From Sordariomycetes sp. S80-01Y (taxonomy: Eukaryota > Ascomycota > Sordariomycetes), in the NCBI GenBank assembly GCA_037042185.1, contig JAXQJY010000023.1, positions 62,001 through 126,000 on the forward strand: DNA of 64,000 bases, in the 5' to 3' direction. The translations under genes and the position numbers were made by a program. The notes beneath the pieces were generated by a model. It made no database searches. It saw only the letters and a program-made list of their open reading frames with translations, and had not been told where the DNA came from. Shown here in pieces: positions 35,011 to 45,719 of this stretch (its first letter is position 1; each line of letters begins with the position of its first letter).

Positions 35011-38000
35011 ATGCAGTCCTCCCCTGGCATGCTCACCAAGGTTTGTCGAGCTCCAGCATAGCTCTTTGCGCAGTTTCTGACGTGGTGGCAGTTTGAGTCC
35101 AAGTCCTCACGAGCAAAAGGCATTGCCTTCCACCCCAAACGGTCCGTTGCGCCCAATGCTTCCGTACTTTTGTATCCCCCTTCGTCGGACGCTGACGTAC
35201 CTTCGCAGACCATGGATTCTCGTTTCCCTACATTCGTCCACGATCCAGCTTTGGGACTACCGAATGGGCACGCTCATTGATCGATTCGAGGAACATGATG
35301 GCCCTGTCCGCGGAATCGACTTCCACAGAACCCAACCTCTGTTCGTTTCCGGCGGAGACGATTACAAAATTAAGGTCTGGTCATACCAGAGTCGACGTTG
35401 CTTGTTCACTCTCAATGGGCATCTCGATTACATTCGGACCGTCTTCTTCCATCATGAGCTTCCATGGATCATTTCAGCCTCCGACGATCAGACTATTCGG
35501 ATATGGAACTGGCAGAACCGTTCGCTCAGTATGTTTTGAACACGAGCCTAGACGAGCCGCGCTAACGTACTTCAAGTCTGCACCATGACTGGTCATAACC
35601 ATTATGCGATGTGCGCCCAATTCCATCCAAAGGAAGACCTTGTTGTGTCTGCCTCCCTTGATCAGTCTGTCCGCGTTTGGGACATCTCCGGCCTCCGAAA
35701 GAAACATTCCGCGCCAACCTCAATGAGCTTCGAGGATCAAGTGGCTCGAGCCAACCAGAATCAGACCGATATGTTTGGGAATACCGACGCCGTCGTCAAG
35801 TTCGTCCTCGAGGGCCACGACCGGGGTGTAAACTGGGTGGCGTTCCACCCTACGATGCCTTTGATCGTCTCGGCTGGCGACGATCGCCTTGTGAAGCTGT
35901 GGCGGATGAGCGAGACCAAAGCCTGGGAAGTGGACACATGCCGGGGTCACTTTCAGAATGCTGAGGGATGTTTGTTCCATCCCCACCAGGATCTCATTCT
36001 GTCGGCTGGTGAGGATAAGACTATTCGGGTTTGGGACCTCAACAAGCGCACAGCGGTCCAGTCCTTCAAGAGGGAAAGCGACCGATTCTGGGTGATCGCT
36101 GCCCACCCTGAGATCAACTTGTTCGCTGCTGGTCACGACAATGGCGTGATGGTGTTCAAACTTGAACGCGAGCGCCCAGCATCTGCTGTACACCAGAATC
36201 AGCTCTTCTACATCACCAAGGAAAAGACCGTGAAGTCATACGATTTCCAGAAGAATGTTGAGAGCCCAACGCTGCTATCGTTGAAGAAGCTGGGCAGTCC
36301 CTGGGTCACACCTAGGACTCTCTCGTACAATCCGGCCGAGAAGTCAGTGCTTGTCACATCACCGGCCGACGGTGGTTCTTATGAGCTAGTCAATCTGCCA
36401 AAGGATGGGTCCGGCGCTGTTGAGCCTACAGAGTCGAAGCGTGGTTCGGGCAACTCCGCCATCTTCGTGGCCAGGAATCGATTTGCTGTTCTCAACACTG
36501 CCAGCCAAGTGATTGACATCAAAGACCTGTCGAACAACATCACTCGTTCGTTCAAGCCCCCGGCTGGCACCACTGATATTTACTTTGGCGGTACTGGTAA
36601 CCTCCTCATCATTACCCCCACCGCCGTGCATCTTTACGATATCCAGCAGAAGAAGAGCACTGCTGAGCTCTCCGTAAATGGTGTCAAGTACGTCATCTGG
36701 TCCAACGACGGCCTCTACGCTGCTTTGCTTAGCAAGCACAACGTCACAATAGTGACCAAGACACTTGAGCAGGTCAGCACTCTGCACGAAACGATCCGCA
36801 TCAAGAGTGCTACCTGGGATGAAGCCGGTGTACTTTTGTACTCCACCCTCAACCATGTCAAGTACACCCTCCTGAACGGCGACAACGGTATTGTACGCAC
36901 ACTGGACCAGACTATCTACCTGGTCCGCGTCAAGGGTCGCAACGTCTACTGCCTGGACCGTTCCGCCAAGCCCAGAGTTCTGCAGGTTGACCCGACCGAG
37001 TATCGCTTCAAGCTTGCTCTCGTTAAGCGCAACTACGAAGAAATGCTCCACATCATCCGCACATCGAGTCTCGTTGGACAGTCGATCATCTCGTACCTAC
37101 AGAAGAAGGGCTATCCTGAAATTGCTTTGCAATTTGTTCAAGACCCTACGACGCGTTTCGATCTCGCTATCGAGTGTGGCAACCTCGAGGTCGCTGTTGA
37201 GATGGCCAAGGAGCTTGACCGACCCAACTTTTGGCTTAGGTTGGGCACCGAAGCTTTGGCCCAGGGCAATCATCAGATTGTAGAGATGAGTTATCAAAAG
37301 CTCAAGCAGTTTGACAAGCTGTCCTTCCTATACCTTGCCACTGGTGACCACTCAAAGCTGGCTAGGATGGCCAAAATTGCGGAGCACCGCGGTGACTTTA
37401 CTTCTCGCTTTCAGAACGCTGTTTACCTGGGCGAGGTCGAGGATCGCATCCAGATGTTCAAGGAGATTGATCTTTGTGAGTAGTGAACAAATTTCCAGGA
37501 AGCCCGACATACTGACCTAGTTAGACCCGCTCGCATACATGACTGCCAAGTCTCACGGATTGGAAGAGGAGTGCCAGTCCATTCTTGAGGCCACTGGACT
37601 TACAGAGGATCAAATAAGCATGCCAAAGGTTGGGGAGCCGCTCACTCCCAGCAGGCCAGTTGTACCGACACATAAGGCCAACTGGCCAGTGAAGGCTGGC
37701 TCGCAGTCTTTCTTCGAAAAGGCACTCCTTGGCCAGGTCGAAGGCCTTTCTCTTGACGACGATACCCATGCTGCCAACGGCATGGATATTGATGATGGTG
37801 GAGACGACACCGCCACCAAGAAGAACGGCACTTTGCTTGACGACGACGACGAAGACGTTGCAGGATGGGACCTAGGTGAAGATGTCGTTCCTGAGGTCGA
37901 GAGTGATTTCGTCAACGTCGACAGCGCTGATGCCGGGGGTGCTGGCAGCAGCGAGGCCGACTTGTGGGCTCGCAACTCGCCTTTGGCTGCTGACCACATT

Positions 38001-38943
38001 GCTGGTGGATCTTTTGAGACTGCCATGAACCTTCTCAACCGCCAAGTCGGTGCTGTCAACTTTGCGCCGCTCAAGCCCCGCTTCCTGGAAGTTTACCAGG
38101 CCTCCAAGACCTTCCTCCCCGCCTCAGCTGGTCTTCCTCCTCTGGTCAACTACGTTCGTCGTACCTTGGACGAGACAGATCCTCGGCAGGTGCTACCGAT
38201 TATCCCACGTGACTTGGAACACCTTGCGACCAACGATCTGCAGAAGGGTTACGACTCTATGAAAGCCAACAAACTCGAGGACGGCATCAAGCTGTTCAAG
38301 GGTATCTTGCACGCCATTCTTGTCAACGCTGTGTCAAGCGAAGATGAGGTGTCAGAAGCCAAGAAACTCATCACATCTGCGAGCGAGTATGCCGTCGCGA
38401 TGGACATTGAGCTGGCGAGGAGAAAACTTGGCGCCCCCGACACTTTGGCTAACGACCCGGCTAAATTGAAGAGGAGTCTGGAACTCTCCGCTTACTTCAC
38501 AATCCCCAAGATTGAGGTTCCTCATCGCCAACTAGCGCTGTTGAGCGCCATGCAATTGGCGATGAAGAACAAGAACTACGACTCTGCTCTGAGCTTCGCT
38601 AACCGTATCATTGCCAATGGTGGAGCCAGCAAGATCGTTGAGAACGTAAGTCACCATATTCGAGACTTACGAAGAGTTGATTGCTGACAATTCCGAACAG
38701 GCCAAGAAGACCAAGGCTCAATGTGAGCGCAACCCTGGAGACGCCATTGAGATCGAGTTCGACCAGTTCGCCGAGTTTGAGGTCTGCGCCGCCAGCCACA
38801 GCCCCATCTACAGCGGCGATTCCTTCGAAGAGTGCGCTTTTGACGGATCGAAATACCACTCGAAATACAAGGGAACCGCATGCCGGGTATGCGAGGTCTG
38901 TGAGATTGGCAAGCGCGGCAGCGGACTCAAGCTTTTCGTTTAA
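35011..38943 (+). CDS. cop1: Coatomer subunit alpha (COPI)
   Basis: Scaffold subunit of the COPI coat that returns KDEL- and KKxx-bearing proteins from Golgi to ER. Six exons: 35011-35040, 35092-35141, 35209-35528, 35577-37475, 37525-38645 and 38701-38943; introns 51, 67, 48, 49 and 55 bp; product 1,220 residues, the family size. The first exon is only 30 bases ([10 protein letters not shown]). About six WD40 repeats fill residues 10-320, for example [30 protein letters not shown] and [15 protein letters not shown]. An alpha-solenoid follows, then an acidic linker ([18 protein letters not shown]), and the C-terminal alpha-COP domain that binds epsilon-COP, with Cys residues near the end ([10 protein letters not shown]). 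Intron 3 ends in AAG. All phases agree. Divergent from UGGT, whose ER-retrieval tail would depend on this coat. Confidence 0.98.
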
Positions 38944-39251
38944 ACTGAGGAAAAGTGGAGTCTTAATGATGACGAACAAACCGGAGTTGTTACATGGCTA
39001 GAAGGTGATTGATGGGTTCCCTCGCAAAATCAGTGTCATTCAATTTGTCACGAAAGAGGTCGGCCGTCTCTTCAAGAGGCGGCAGGGGCAGGGTAGGTAG
39101 GCAGGCAAGCATGTGTCATGGTTACATTAGCTTTTGAAAGAAATAAAAGAGGCGACATGTTGAGAACATGTTATACATCGGAACGCCGCGTGAAGTATTT
39201 TTTTTGGTTCATTATGAAGGCTATCAAGTACATGTGATGTCCTCTACCCTC
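38944..39251. other. Intergenic between convergent genes
   Basis: 308 bases of 3' flanking sequence between coatomer alpha and Rpn12, which converge. It includes an A-rich stretch and a T-run near 39200. No gene is seen. Confidence 0.6.
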
Positions 39252-40118
39252 TTACACAATGGTCTCAAGCTCACGAGCATAGCCCAGCGTGTTCTCTATC
39301 ACCATTAGGCTCATCTCCTTCTGCGAGCCCTCTTCTTCTGTTTGGTCAGGGAAGTAAATGTGACCGTCCCTCACTATCCACCCGCGGTGTTGAGCGAAGG
39401 AGATGACGTCGCCTTCGGAGTCGAGGAAGAGGAGGGATTTGGTGGAGCTGATAGGAAGGCTGGGATATGCGCGTTCGCTGCTGCTGGCAATTTCGGAGCG
39501 GATTTGGTTCTTCAGGATCTGATGCACGATTGTTAGCACCTGGTGAATTATGGGAACCGGTTGCACAAAGATACGAACCTCCGAAAAGACACTGTACTCA
39601 TCACAGGGCACCTCACTGCTCTTCATCGCCTTCCACACACGATCATAGCTTCCCTCCATCAACCATCTCTCCAGCCGAATCGGGTACCCCAGGTACCTGT
39701 CGCCCTCGACATCACCGCCACCGCCTTCTCTATTCGCCAGACTCTCCAGCTCGGAATGGAACTCGGCGTATTTGCCCTGTGTTAACAAGAGCAGCAGACT
39801 CAGCCCGGTGACCTTGTTCCTCTCCGCCAGATTTACAGGCAGACGAGAGGGGGGTAGCTCGTAGAAAGGCTGAAGCTGCTGGACGTAGCGGGTGAAGGCG
39901 TCAGGGTTGCGGGCGCGGATGGCGAAAAGGGCGCCCTGTTCGTAGGTCTCGCGGGCAAGGGCGAGAGTTGATTGGGGCACCGAAGCGGACGGGGTGAGGG
40001 ACTTGAGGTTGAGGAGCGCGAGCTTGGCTTTGGAGAGGAGGGCGTTGGCATCGGTGTAGCTCATTGAGGGGTTGCCTTTGAGTTGGGTGAGGATCTGGGA
40101 AAGGGAGCGTTCGGCCAT
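39252..40118 (-). CDS. rpn12: 26S proteasome lid subunit Rpn12 (PSMD8)
   Basis: Last-added subunit of the 19S lid; its joining promotes lid-base assembly. Two exons, 40118-39579 and 39518-39252, with a 60-bp intron; product 268 residues, against 274 in budding yeast. The start ATG 40118 gives MAERSLSQILTQLKGN; the frame is open upstream but without an ATG. The body is alpha-helical PCI-type repeat (SEL1-like helices, then a winged helix in the CSN8/PSMD8/eIF3K family). The segment spliced as ..YSVFSE-ILKNQIRSEIASS followed by ERAYPSLPISSTKSLLFLDS matches the family. The intron has a weak donor (GTTCGT), a good branch site (GTGCTAAC) and is stop-free in frame, so unspliced RNA would encode 20 extra residues. 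Confidence 0.97.
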   Translation of the reverse strand: MAERSLSQILTQLKGNPSMSYTDANALLSKAKLALLNLKSLTPSASVPQSTLALARETYEQGALFAIRARNPDAFTRYVQQLQPFYELPPSRLPVNLAERNKVTGLSLLLLLTQGKYAEFHSELESLANREGGGGDVEGDRYLGYPIRLERWLMEGSYDRVWKAMKSSEVPCDEYSVFSEVRIFVQPVPIIHQVLTIVHQILKNQIRSEIASSSERAYPSLPISSTKSLLFLDSEGDVISFAQHRGWIVRDGHIYFPDQTEEEGSQKEMSLMVIENTLGYARELETIV

Positions 40119-42419
40119 CGTGGCGGTTGGAGCCGGCGGCTGGCTAGTATCGAGGCTGAGCACGATAGCAAATCGCAGAGGAGTACAGGATTCAGATCGA
40201 ATGCTCGGAAGAGTTGTGTTGACAGAAGAGGCCGATGCGGGCGTGTTGCTGTGGTGTTCGTGGGTGGCCGATATGTTGTATGTTGAACGAATGTTTAGGC
40301 TGGAGCGCTGACGCAGTTCAGTTGGCGGGCGCTGCACCACCTGAGCTCACCTGCAGCTGGAGCTTCCATCAAGCTGGTCGGGCGCAGGTTGTTCCCGCCG
40401 ACCAGAGACTGCCTCCAATACCGTGCCTACTTAGGTTTCGCTAATGCTTACATAAGCAAACACTCTACTTGTGGTTTTCCGTGGACGGCTCGTCAATCTT
40501 AACAGCAACTCCGTAACGTGCTTTTGTGACGTTCGATGGCTTCCAGCATTGGTGTAATCGAGAGAATTTTTCAATAAGCTTACCGCATCTGAAGTCAGGT
40601 TCGTTGTGGGCATGCTGGTGATGCCGGAGGCTTCGTCAACTTGTGCCACCCACCGAGTCACTATAGGCCATGGAGAGCTGCCGCTCATGTTACCAAAGAG
40701 ACTCAGGGCATCTACGAGATCATTATATTTAGTTCAAACTGTTGGAGAGGTGCCCCTGCGAACATGGAATGCTACTTGGCACTTTTTGTGTATATAAGAC
40801 GAGGAAGTCCTTTGCGTGGCTGCTGTAAAATGAGGTAAGACTGTTCTGTCAATGTAAGCAACAACACAGGAACACGGTGGTTAGCTGTGCTTACAACCAT
40901 ACTCAGGCATTGGCAACAGTTCACTTAATGGGCACCGATTCTCGCGAAACACTCCCACGTCGATGCAAGAAGCGTGCGACGATCTGGGCATTCACTGGAA
41001 GGACCCTTTCGAAAACCTGCGAATGGCCCTTGAGTGTCGTGGTCCGAATGTGTCCTGAAATAGAACCGGTATGTGGCTGAGCAGAATGTGCATGGATACG
41101 GAGTAGCAGCGGACGCAGGAACACCTAGATGATATTATGGAGAGCAGCCGCAGGATCAGGCTCTAGCAAATTAGCATCCAGCCAAGGCTTACCTGAGTCT
41201 CAGCCATCCGGGAAGTGCTCTCGCTGAACAGTCTTTAAAAGCCTGCCAGCCACCTGCCATCGCTCGGTGCACTGAGCCAGCAGTCGTGCGATCCCAACGA
41301 AACACCGTCCTGTATTTAGCTTCTATCTGGTGTGTGGAACTCTGTGATCGGTAAGTCGTCCTTCTCAGACCCTCAAGCCCATTTCCGAGGAACCTTGGTC
41401 GGAGCCAGTAGCTCAGGAGGTCGCTTGCTTGCTCTGGGTCGATCACGCTCGGGCCCCGGGATACGGAAGCCACTTGACGCGCAACAACATGACGAAACTT
41501 CATTTCCGGGGACGCATTTTTCCAGGACACGGCATAGGGAGCATTATGCGTGCTCGGTCGACTTGGCCAGCCCGGGTGTGCACCGCCATCAGTGTTGAGG
41601 GGACGGCCCATGGTGGTCTTCTCAGGCAGGTTGACAGGTAGGCGACGGACAGATGGTCTCTTCCGAGTACGAAGTACGGAGCGTGCTGACTGGACATGCT
41701 GGGCACCAACCATCTCAGGCTGGCGAAGCGCGCGCCTAGTCTGGTACTGCAGGAGCAGGAGCTATCAGGTACTAGCGGAATGTCAACGACTGTTGACGAA
41801 AGCTGGTAGAACCCCTGGCCTCGCTGCGGATGGTTAGGTGCCTTGGTCCGTGTGCCTCTACTGCCAACGCCCACTGCCAATGCTCACTGCCAATGCCCAC
41901 TGGCACTGCTCACTGGCATTGGCAGGCGCTGGAGAACTCGAGGGTCCAGGCTTGGCAGGTGCCACAGAACCTGCCGCAATCTAGCTGAGGTCCCCACGTC
42001 ACCCAGGCCTGAACAGTGAGCACCACCACAACCACCAAAACCACCGCCACCCCCCAACTGAAGCTCCCGGCCTGGAATCCGGACTCTGGACACTTTCAAG
42101 CTGGACCCGTCATCTTCAGGTTGGCTCCTGCTGGTCTTCTCTGCTCCTGTTTCGATTCTAAGCCCTTCCAGAAAGTGAGCCCGCCGTTGAACACTGGCAA
42201 TCAATCAACACCGCCAACCCCGCAGAGCAGCAAGCCTTCCTTACTGACTTCCAAAGACCAACCCTTTCCCATCTCTTCCTTTGCCCGAGACTCCTGCTCG
42301 CATTCTCGCATCTCGCATTCGCGCCGATTCCCGATACGCGCCTCGCCAGGCCTCCATAGCTGACCTCATTCTTTTCATTTCTTTCCGCAGATAGCCAAGC
42401 CCCGCACTAGCCACCCACT
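40119..42419. other. Divergent intergenic region Rpn12 / Skt5-like gene
   Basis: About 2.3 kb. It contains a perfect TATATAAG at 40791-40798 that is not close to either flanking start, a 13-bp tandem repeat with an embedded hairpin at 41861-41925, and a CT- and CA-rich leader ahead of 42420. Several short frames between 40877 and 41880 lack family features. No certain gene. Confidence 0.55.
41861..41925. repeat. Degenerate 13-bp tandem repeat, five units, with an 11-bp inverted repeat
   Basis: Five successive 13-base units read CTGCCAACGCCCA, CTGCCAATGCTCA, CTGCCAATGCCCA, CTGGCACTGCTCA and CTGGCATTGGCAG. Within the array, CTGCCAATGCC at 41887-41897 is the exact reverse complement of GGCATTGGCAG at 41915-41925, so the strand can form an 11-bp hairpin with a 17-base loop. 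It lies about 500 bases upstream of the Skt5-like start. Confidence 0.85.
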
Positions 42420-45288
42420 ATGGCGCCTGGTAACGACCAGCTGGGCGCAACCTTCGTCCCTGGCGGCTGGGACGACTATTACATGCCCGAGGTCGTTGCG
42501 CCCTCACCCCAAAGGTATGTCTGATTGCTCCATCTGCCAGTGTCTTTTGTTCCGGACAATGTCTCAGCCTTGCTCTGCGAGCTCTTGCATGCGAGCACAC
42601 CCTTCAAAGCTCTTCGAGGTGGGGCAGCCTTGCTAACAGCTGTTGTCCTTGCCAACAGAGTGACGCCCCAGGTCCCTCAGAACATGCAAGAAGACCTCCA
42701 ACGCATGGAACTTGAAGCACGAGAAGTCGACGGAAAGAACGGCGTCTCTGCCAAAACACATACCCGAGACCCTTCCCTGTCCACGTGGATGCGCCCCTCT
42801 GACGAGACAAACAACAATAACAACAACAACGACCAGGACTTCCAGACCTACCAGAAAAGCCACGAGTCCTCCACGATGCCGGGCAGCGGCGCGCCCACGT
42901 TCTCGCCTTTCCCAAAGGTTAAAGGGGATAATATCCCACCGTCCGACGACGACAAGGAAGAGATCCTCTGGAATGCACGCAAGCATGTCTTGAGCTCCCA
43001 GAACGTGTCAATGCAGATTACATGGGCCCGCGATGTCCTCAACTGGGCAGAGATCTCCATGGAGGCTGCCGCGCGCGAGAACCCCGATAAATCTCGCCCG
43101 TCTACCCCCCGCATCGAACATGAGCTCCGAGTCGATGCTCTGAACATCATTTCTTACCTCGCTGGCCAAGAGCACCCGCAAGCTCTTTACATCCGAGCGA
43201 AATGGCTAGAATTTGGAAAGTTTGGCAACCGAGTGGACAAGAGGGATGCCTACTCTGGCTACAAGCGCGCGGGCGAGCTTGGCCACACGCGTTCAGAATA
43301 CCGTATGGGCATGCTCTTCGAGCAGTCAAACGATACATCGAAGGCAAAAGAGCATTACTATCGCGGAATGGCACAGAATGACTCGGCTTCTCTGTACCGA
43401 CTAGGCATGATGAGCTTGTTGGGCCAGCTGGGGGAGAGTAAGGATTACCAGGTTGGTCTTGAGCGCATCAAGGCAGCTGCGGACAGCTCGGACGAGGATG
43501 CACCCCAAGGTGCCTTCGTCTATGGCATGCTTGTGGGTCGCGAATTGCCCGATATCTACATTCCGGATTCCATGCTGCCAAACGATCCTCATACCGCTAT
43601 GGTTTACGTGGAGAAATCCGCTTACCTAGGCTTCGCGAAGGCACAGCATAAGATGGGTCAGGCTTACGAGCTTTGCCAGTTCGGCTGCGAGTTCAACCCT
43701 TCTTACTCTCTGCACTACTACGGACTCGCAGCTAATCAGGGCAATGCGGAGGCAGCCTTGGGGGTAAGCAGATGGTTCCTCTTTGGCTATGAGGGAGTGT
43801 TCAAGAAGAACGAGGAGCTGGCCTATAAGTACGCCCAACAGGCGTCTGCTCAGAAGCTGGCTACCGGAGAGTTCGCCATGGGCTACTACCATGAGATTGG
43901 CGTCCATGTTGAGAAAAGTCTTGCTGCTGCGAAGCAATGGTACCAGCTCGCTGCTGACCATGGTAATAAGGATGCAATCGGCCGCCTCGAATCTTTGAAC
44001 CAGGATAAGACCCTGTCCAAGCAAGATCACGAAACGGTTACACTGAGCAGGATCAAATCTCAGCATGGCTCGCAAAGAGGCAAGAGACCGGAGCGCTTCA
44101 AGCAGCAAGCGCAGCAGATGCCTACTCTTAGTGAGGGTGACCAATCGGCGGCGATGGGAAGAGACCCCTACGGCCCTCCCAAGCCATCAAAGGACCCTTC
44201 GCCCCAACCCTCGCCAGGGCTGCGGCCAACTGTGGTGCAGGAGCACGTCAACTTCCCCGATCCGTCGCGAGCGTCACTTGTATCGGACGGCCGGGCCCCA
44301 GCATTCAATGTACGAGTGGATGGTGGCCAGCAACCGCCCCCATTACGGCCACACTCTGCAGCTCCCTACCCCGAAGACAACCCGCCATACCCCCCCAGCG
44401 CACGACCAAAGTCTGCTGCGCCCTATCCTGAGGACGACACCAGAAGGCAAAACCCGCCAGGCCCCGGGCCGCGACATCCGCATGGCGGCCCCGGGCCGTA
44501 CGGCGCGCAAGCTGAACGACCTGTCAGTGCTTTTGGCGCGAACGCTCAGGGACCGCCACCTGGGAGGGGGATCCCTATCTCTCAGTCCATGGGCAACCTC
44601 AGCTTGCACCCACAACAGTCGGATCCACGCGGTAGGATCGCGTCAGCCGGCGGACCAGGCGCGCACCGTCAACCAAGTCCGGGCCCAGCAAGCCCGACGG
44701 GTGGTTACCCACCAAGAGATTCCTACGGTCGTCCAGCAAGCGGGGCACCGTATCCTCAACAGGGCCGTAAGCCTGCACCTGGCGGGCCACCTATCCCTCC
44801 CGCCGGCACTCCCCTCGGCCGCGGAGGATACGATCCTCGCATGTCACAGCAAGGACCGCCACCTCATGCGCATCCGGGCGCAGGTCGTCCTGGTGCCGGC
44901 CCCGGCCAAGACAGGCTGGGGGCTTTGCCCCAACACCAGCAGCGGCACTCGCATGTTCCCCAAGGCGGCCCAGGTGGTCCTCAGGGAGGCGGTCGGCCAC
45001 CGATAGTCCCAGGCCCGGGAGGAGGTCCCATGGGTGGACGTGGAGGTCCTGATAGAGTTGGCAGTGCTCCCCCAGCACAGCAGATGCAGAGACCTGAGTC
45101 GAAGCCAAGTCCAGCCCCAAGCCCTGCTCCAAGTGCTGCAACTGCCCCTGTATCAAAGCCTAGCAAGGGACCAGCAACATTCGAAGACATGGGTATTCCA
45201 CAGGGCAAGCAAGACGGCGACTGCGTGAGTATCTGTATTCAGGCGAACCCATTTTCTCATGCTGACCAAGTTCTAGGTTGTGATGTAA
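42420..45288 (+). CDS. skt5: Chitin synthase activator, SEL1-repeat protein (Skt5/Chs4 family), prenylated
   Basis: Adaptor that recruits and activates class IV chitin synthase (Chs3 in yeast) at the plasma membrane or septum. Three exons: 42420-42514, 42659-45224 and 45277-45288; introns 144 and 52 bp; product 890 residues. An acidic/Asn-rich N-terminus (about 1-170) is followed by tandem SEL1 repeats (about 180-490), such as SGYKRAGELGHTRSEYRMGM and AKQWYQLAADHGNKDAIGRL. A long Pro/Gly/Gln-rich disordered tail (about 520-860) comes after. The last exon encodes only VVM plus stop, so the joined C-terminus is ..DGDCVVM, a CAAX box with Met at the end, the farnesylation type known from yeast Skt5 (CVIM). 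The start ATG 42420 gives MAPGNDQLGATFVPGGWDDYY. Misreading the last intron would add an unrelated 65-residue tail and lose prenylation. Confidence 0.95.
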
Positions 45289-45719
45289 ATGTCCCTCTAC
45301 GCATTGGATTAGGGGAAGGTGCTTGCCTGCAAACGAAGCGAGTGGTATATTCGGGAGTCGTAAAGGATTGCGTTGGTTTTGCACAGGTTGGCTGCGTTAC
45401 AGGTGCTATTTTTTATTGATATCCCCCGCGATTCCTTGCATAGCTGGCTGCATATACGGGTTAGATAATGACGACGGGTGGGATGAGATTAGCATGTAGC
45501 GTTCATGATGAGATACGTTTGTTCCATTGTAAAGCCTGAATCTGTCGACCTTATGCTGTTTATGCATTGGGGTTCCCGGAAGTTCGGCCCTGTTTAAAAC
45601 TTTCCGTAGCCTTTGAGCCCCTGAGCCCCTTTTTGAGGCACGCCGTGATCGTCCCTTCTACCCCCTTCATTGGACGTAACGGGATTTCATGGTCTGAAAA
45701 TATGCACAGGACGGTTCAT
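45289..45719. other. Intergenic between convergent genes
   Basis: 431 bases between the Skt5-like gene and the MFS transporter, which converge. Two 3' regions; a small direct repeat (GAGCCCCT twice) lies near 45617-45632. No gene is seen. Confidence 0.6.

Noticed and set aside
44065-45006. 313-codon plus-strand frame overlapping the Skt5-like tail
   Set aside because: Alternative frame of the Pro/Gln-rich low-complexity tail; the SEL1 frame continues through to the CAAX exon.
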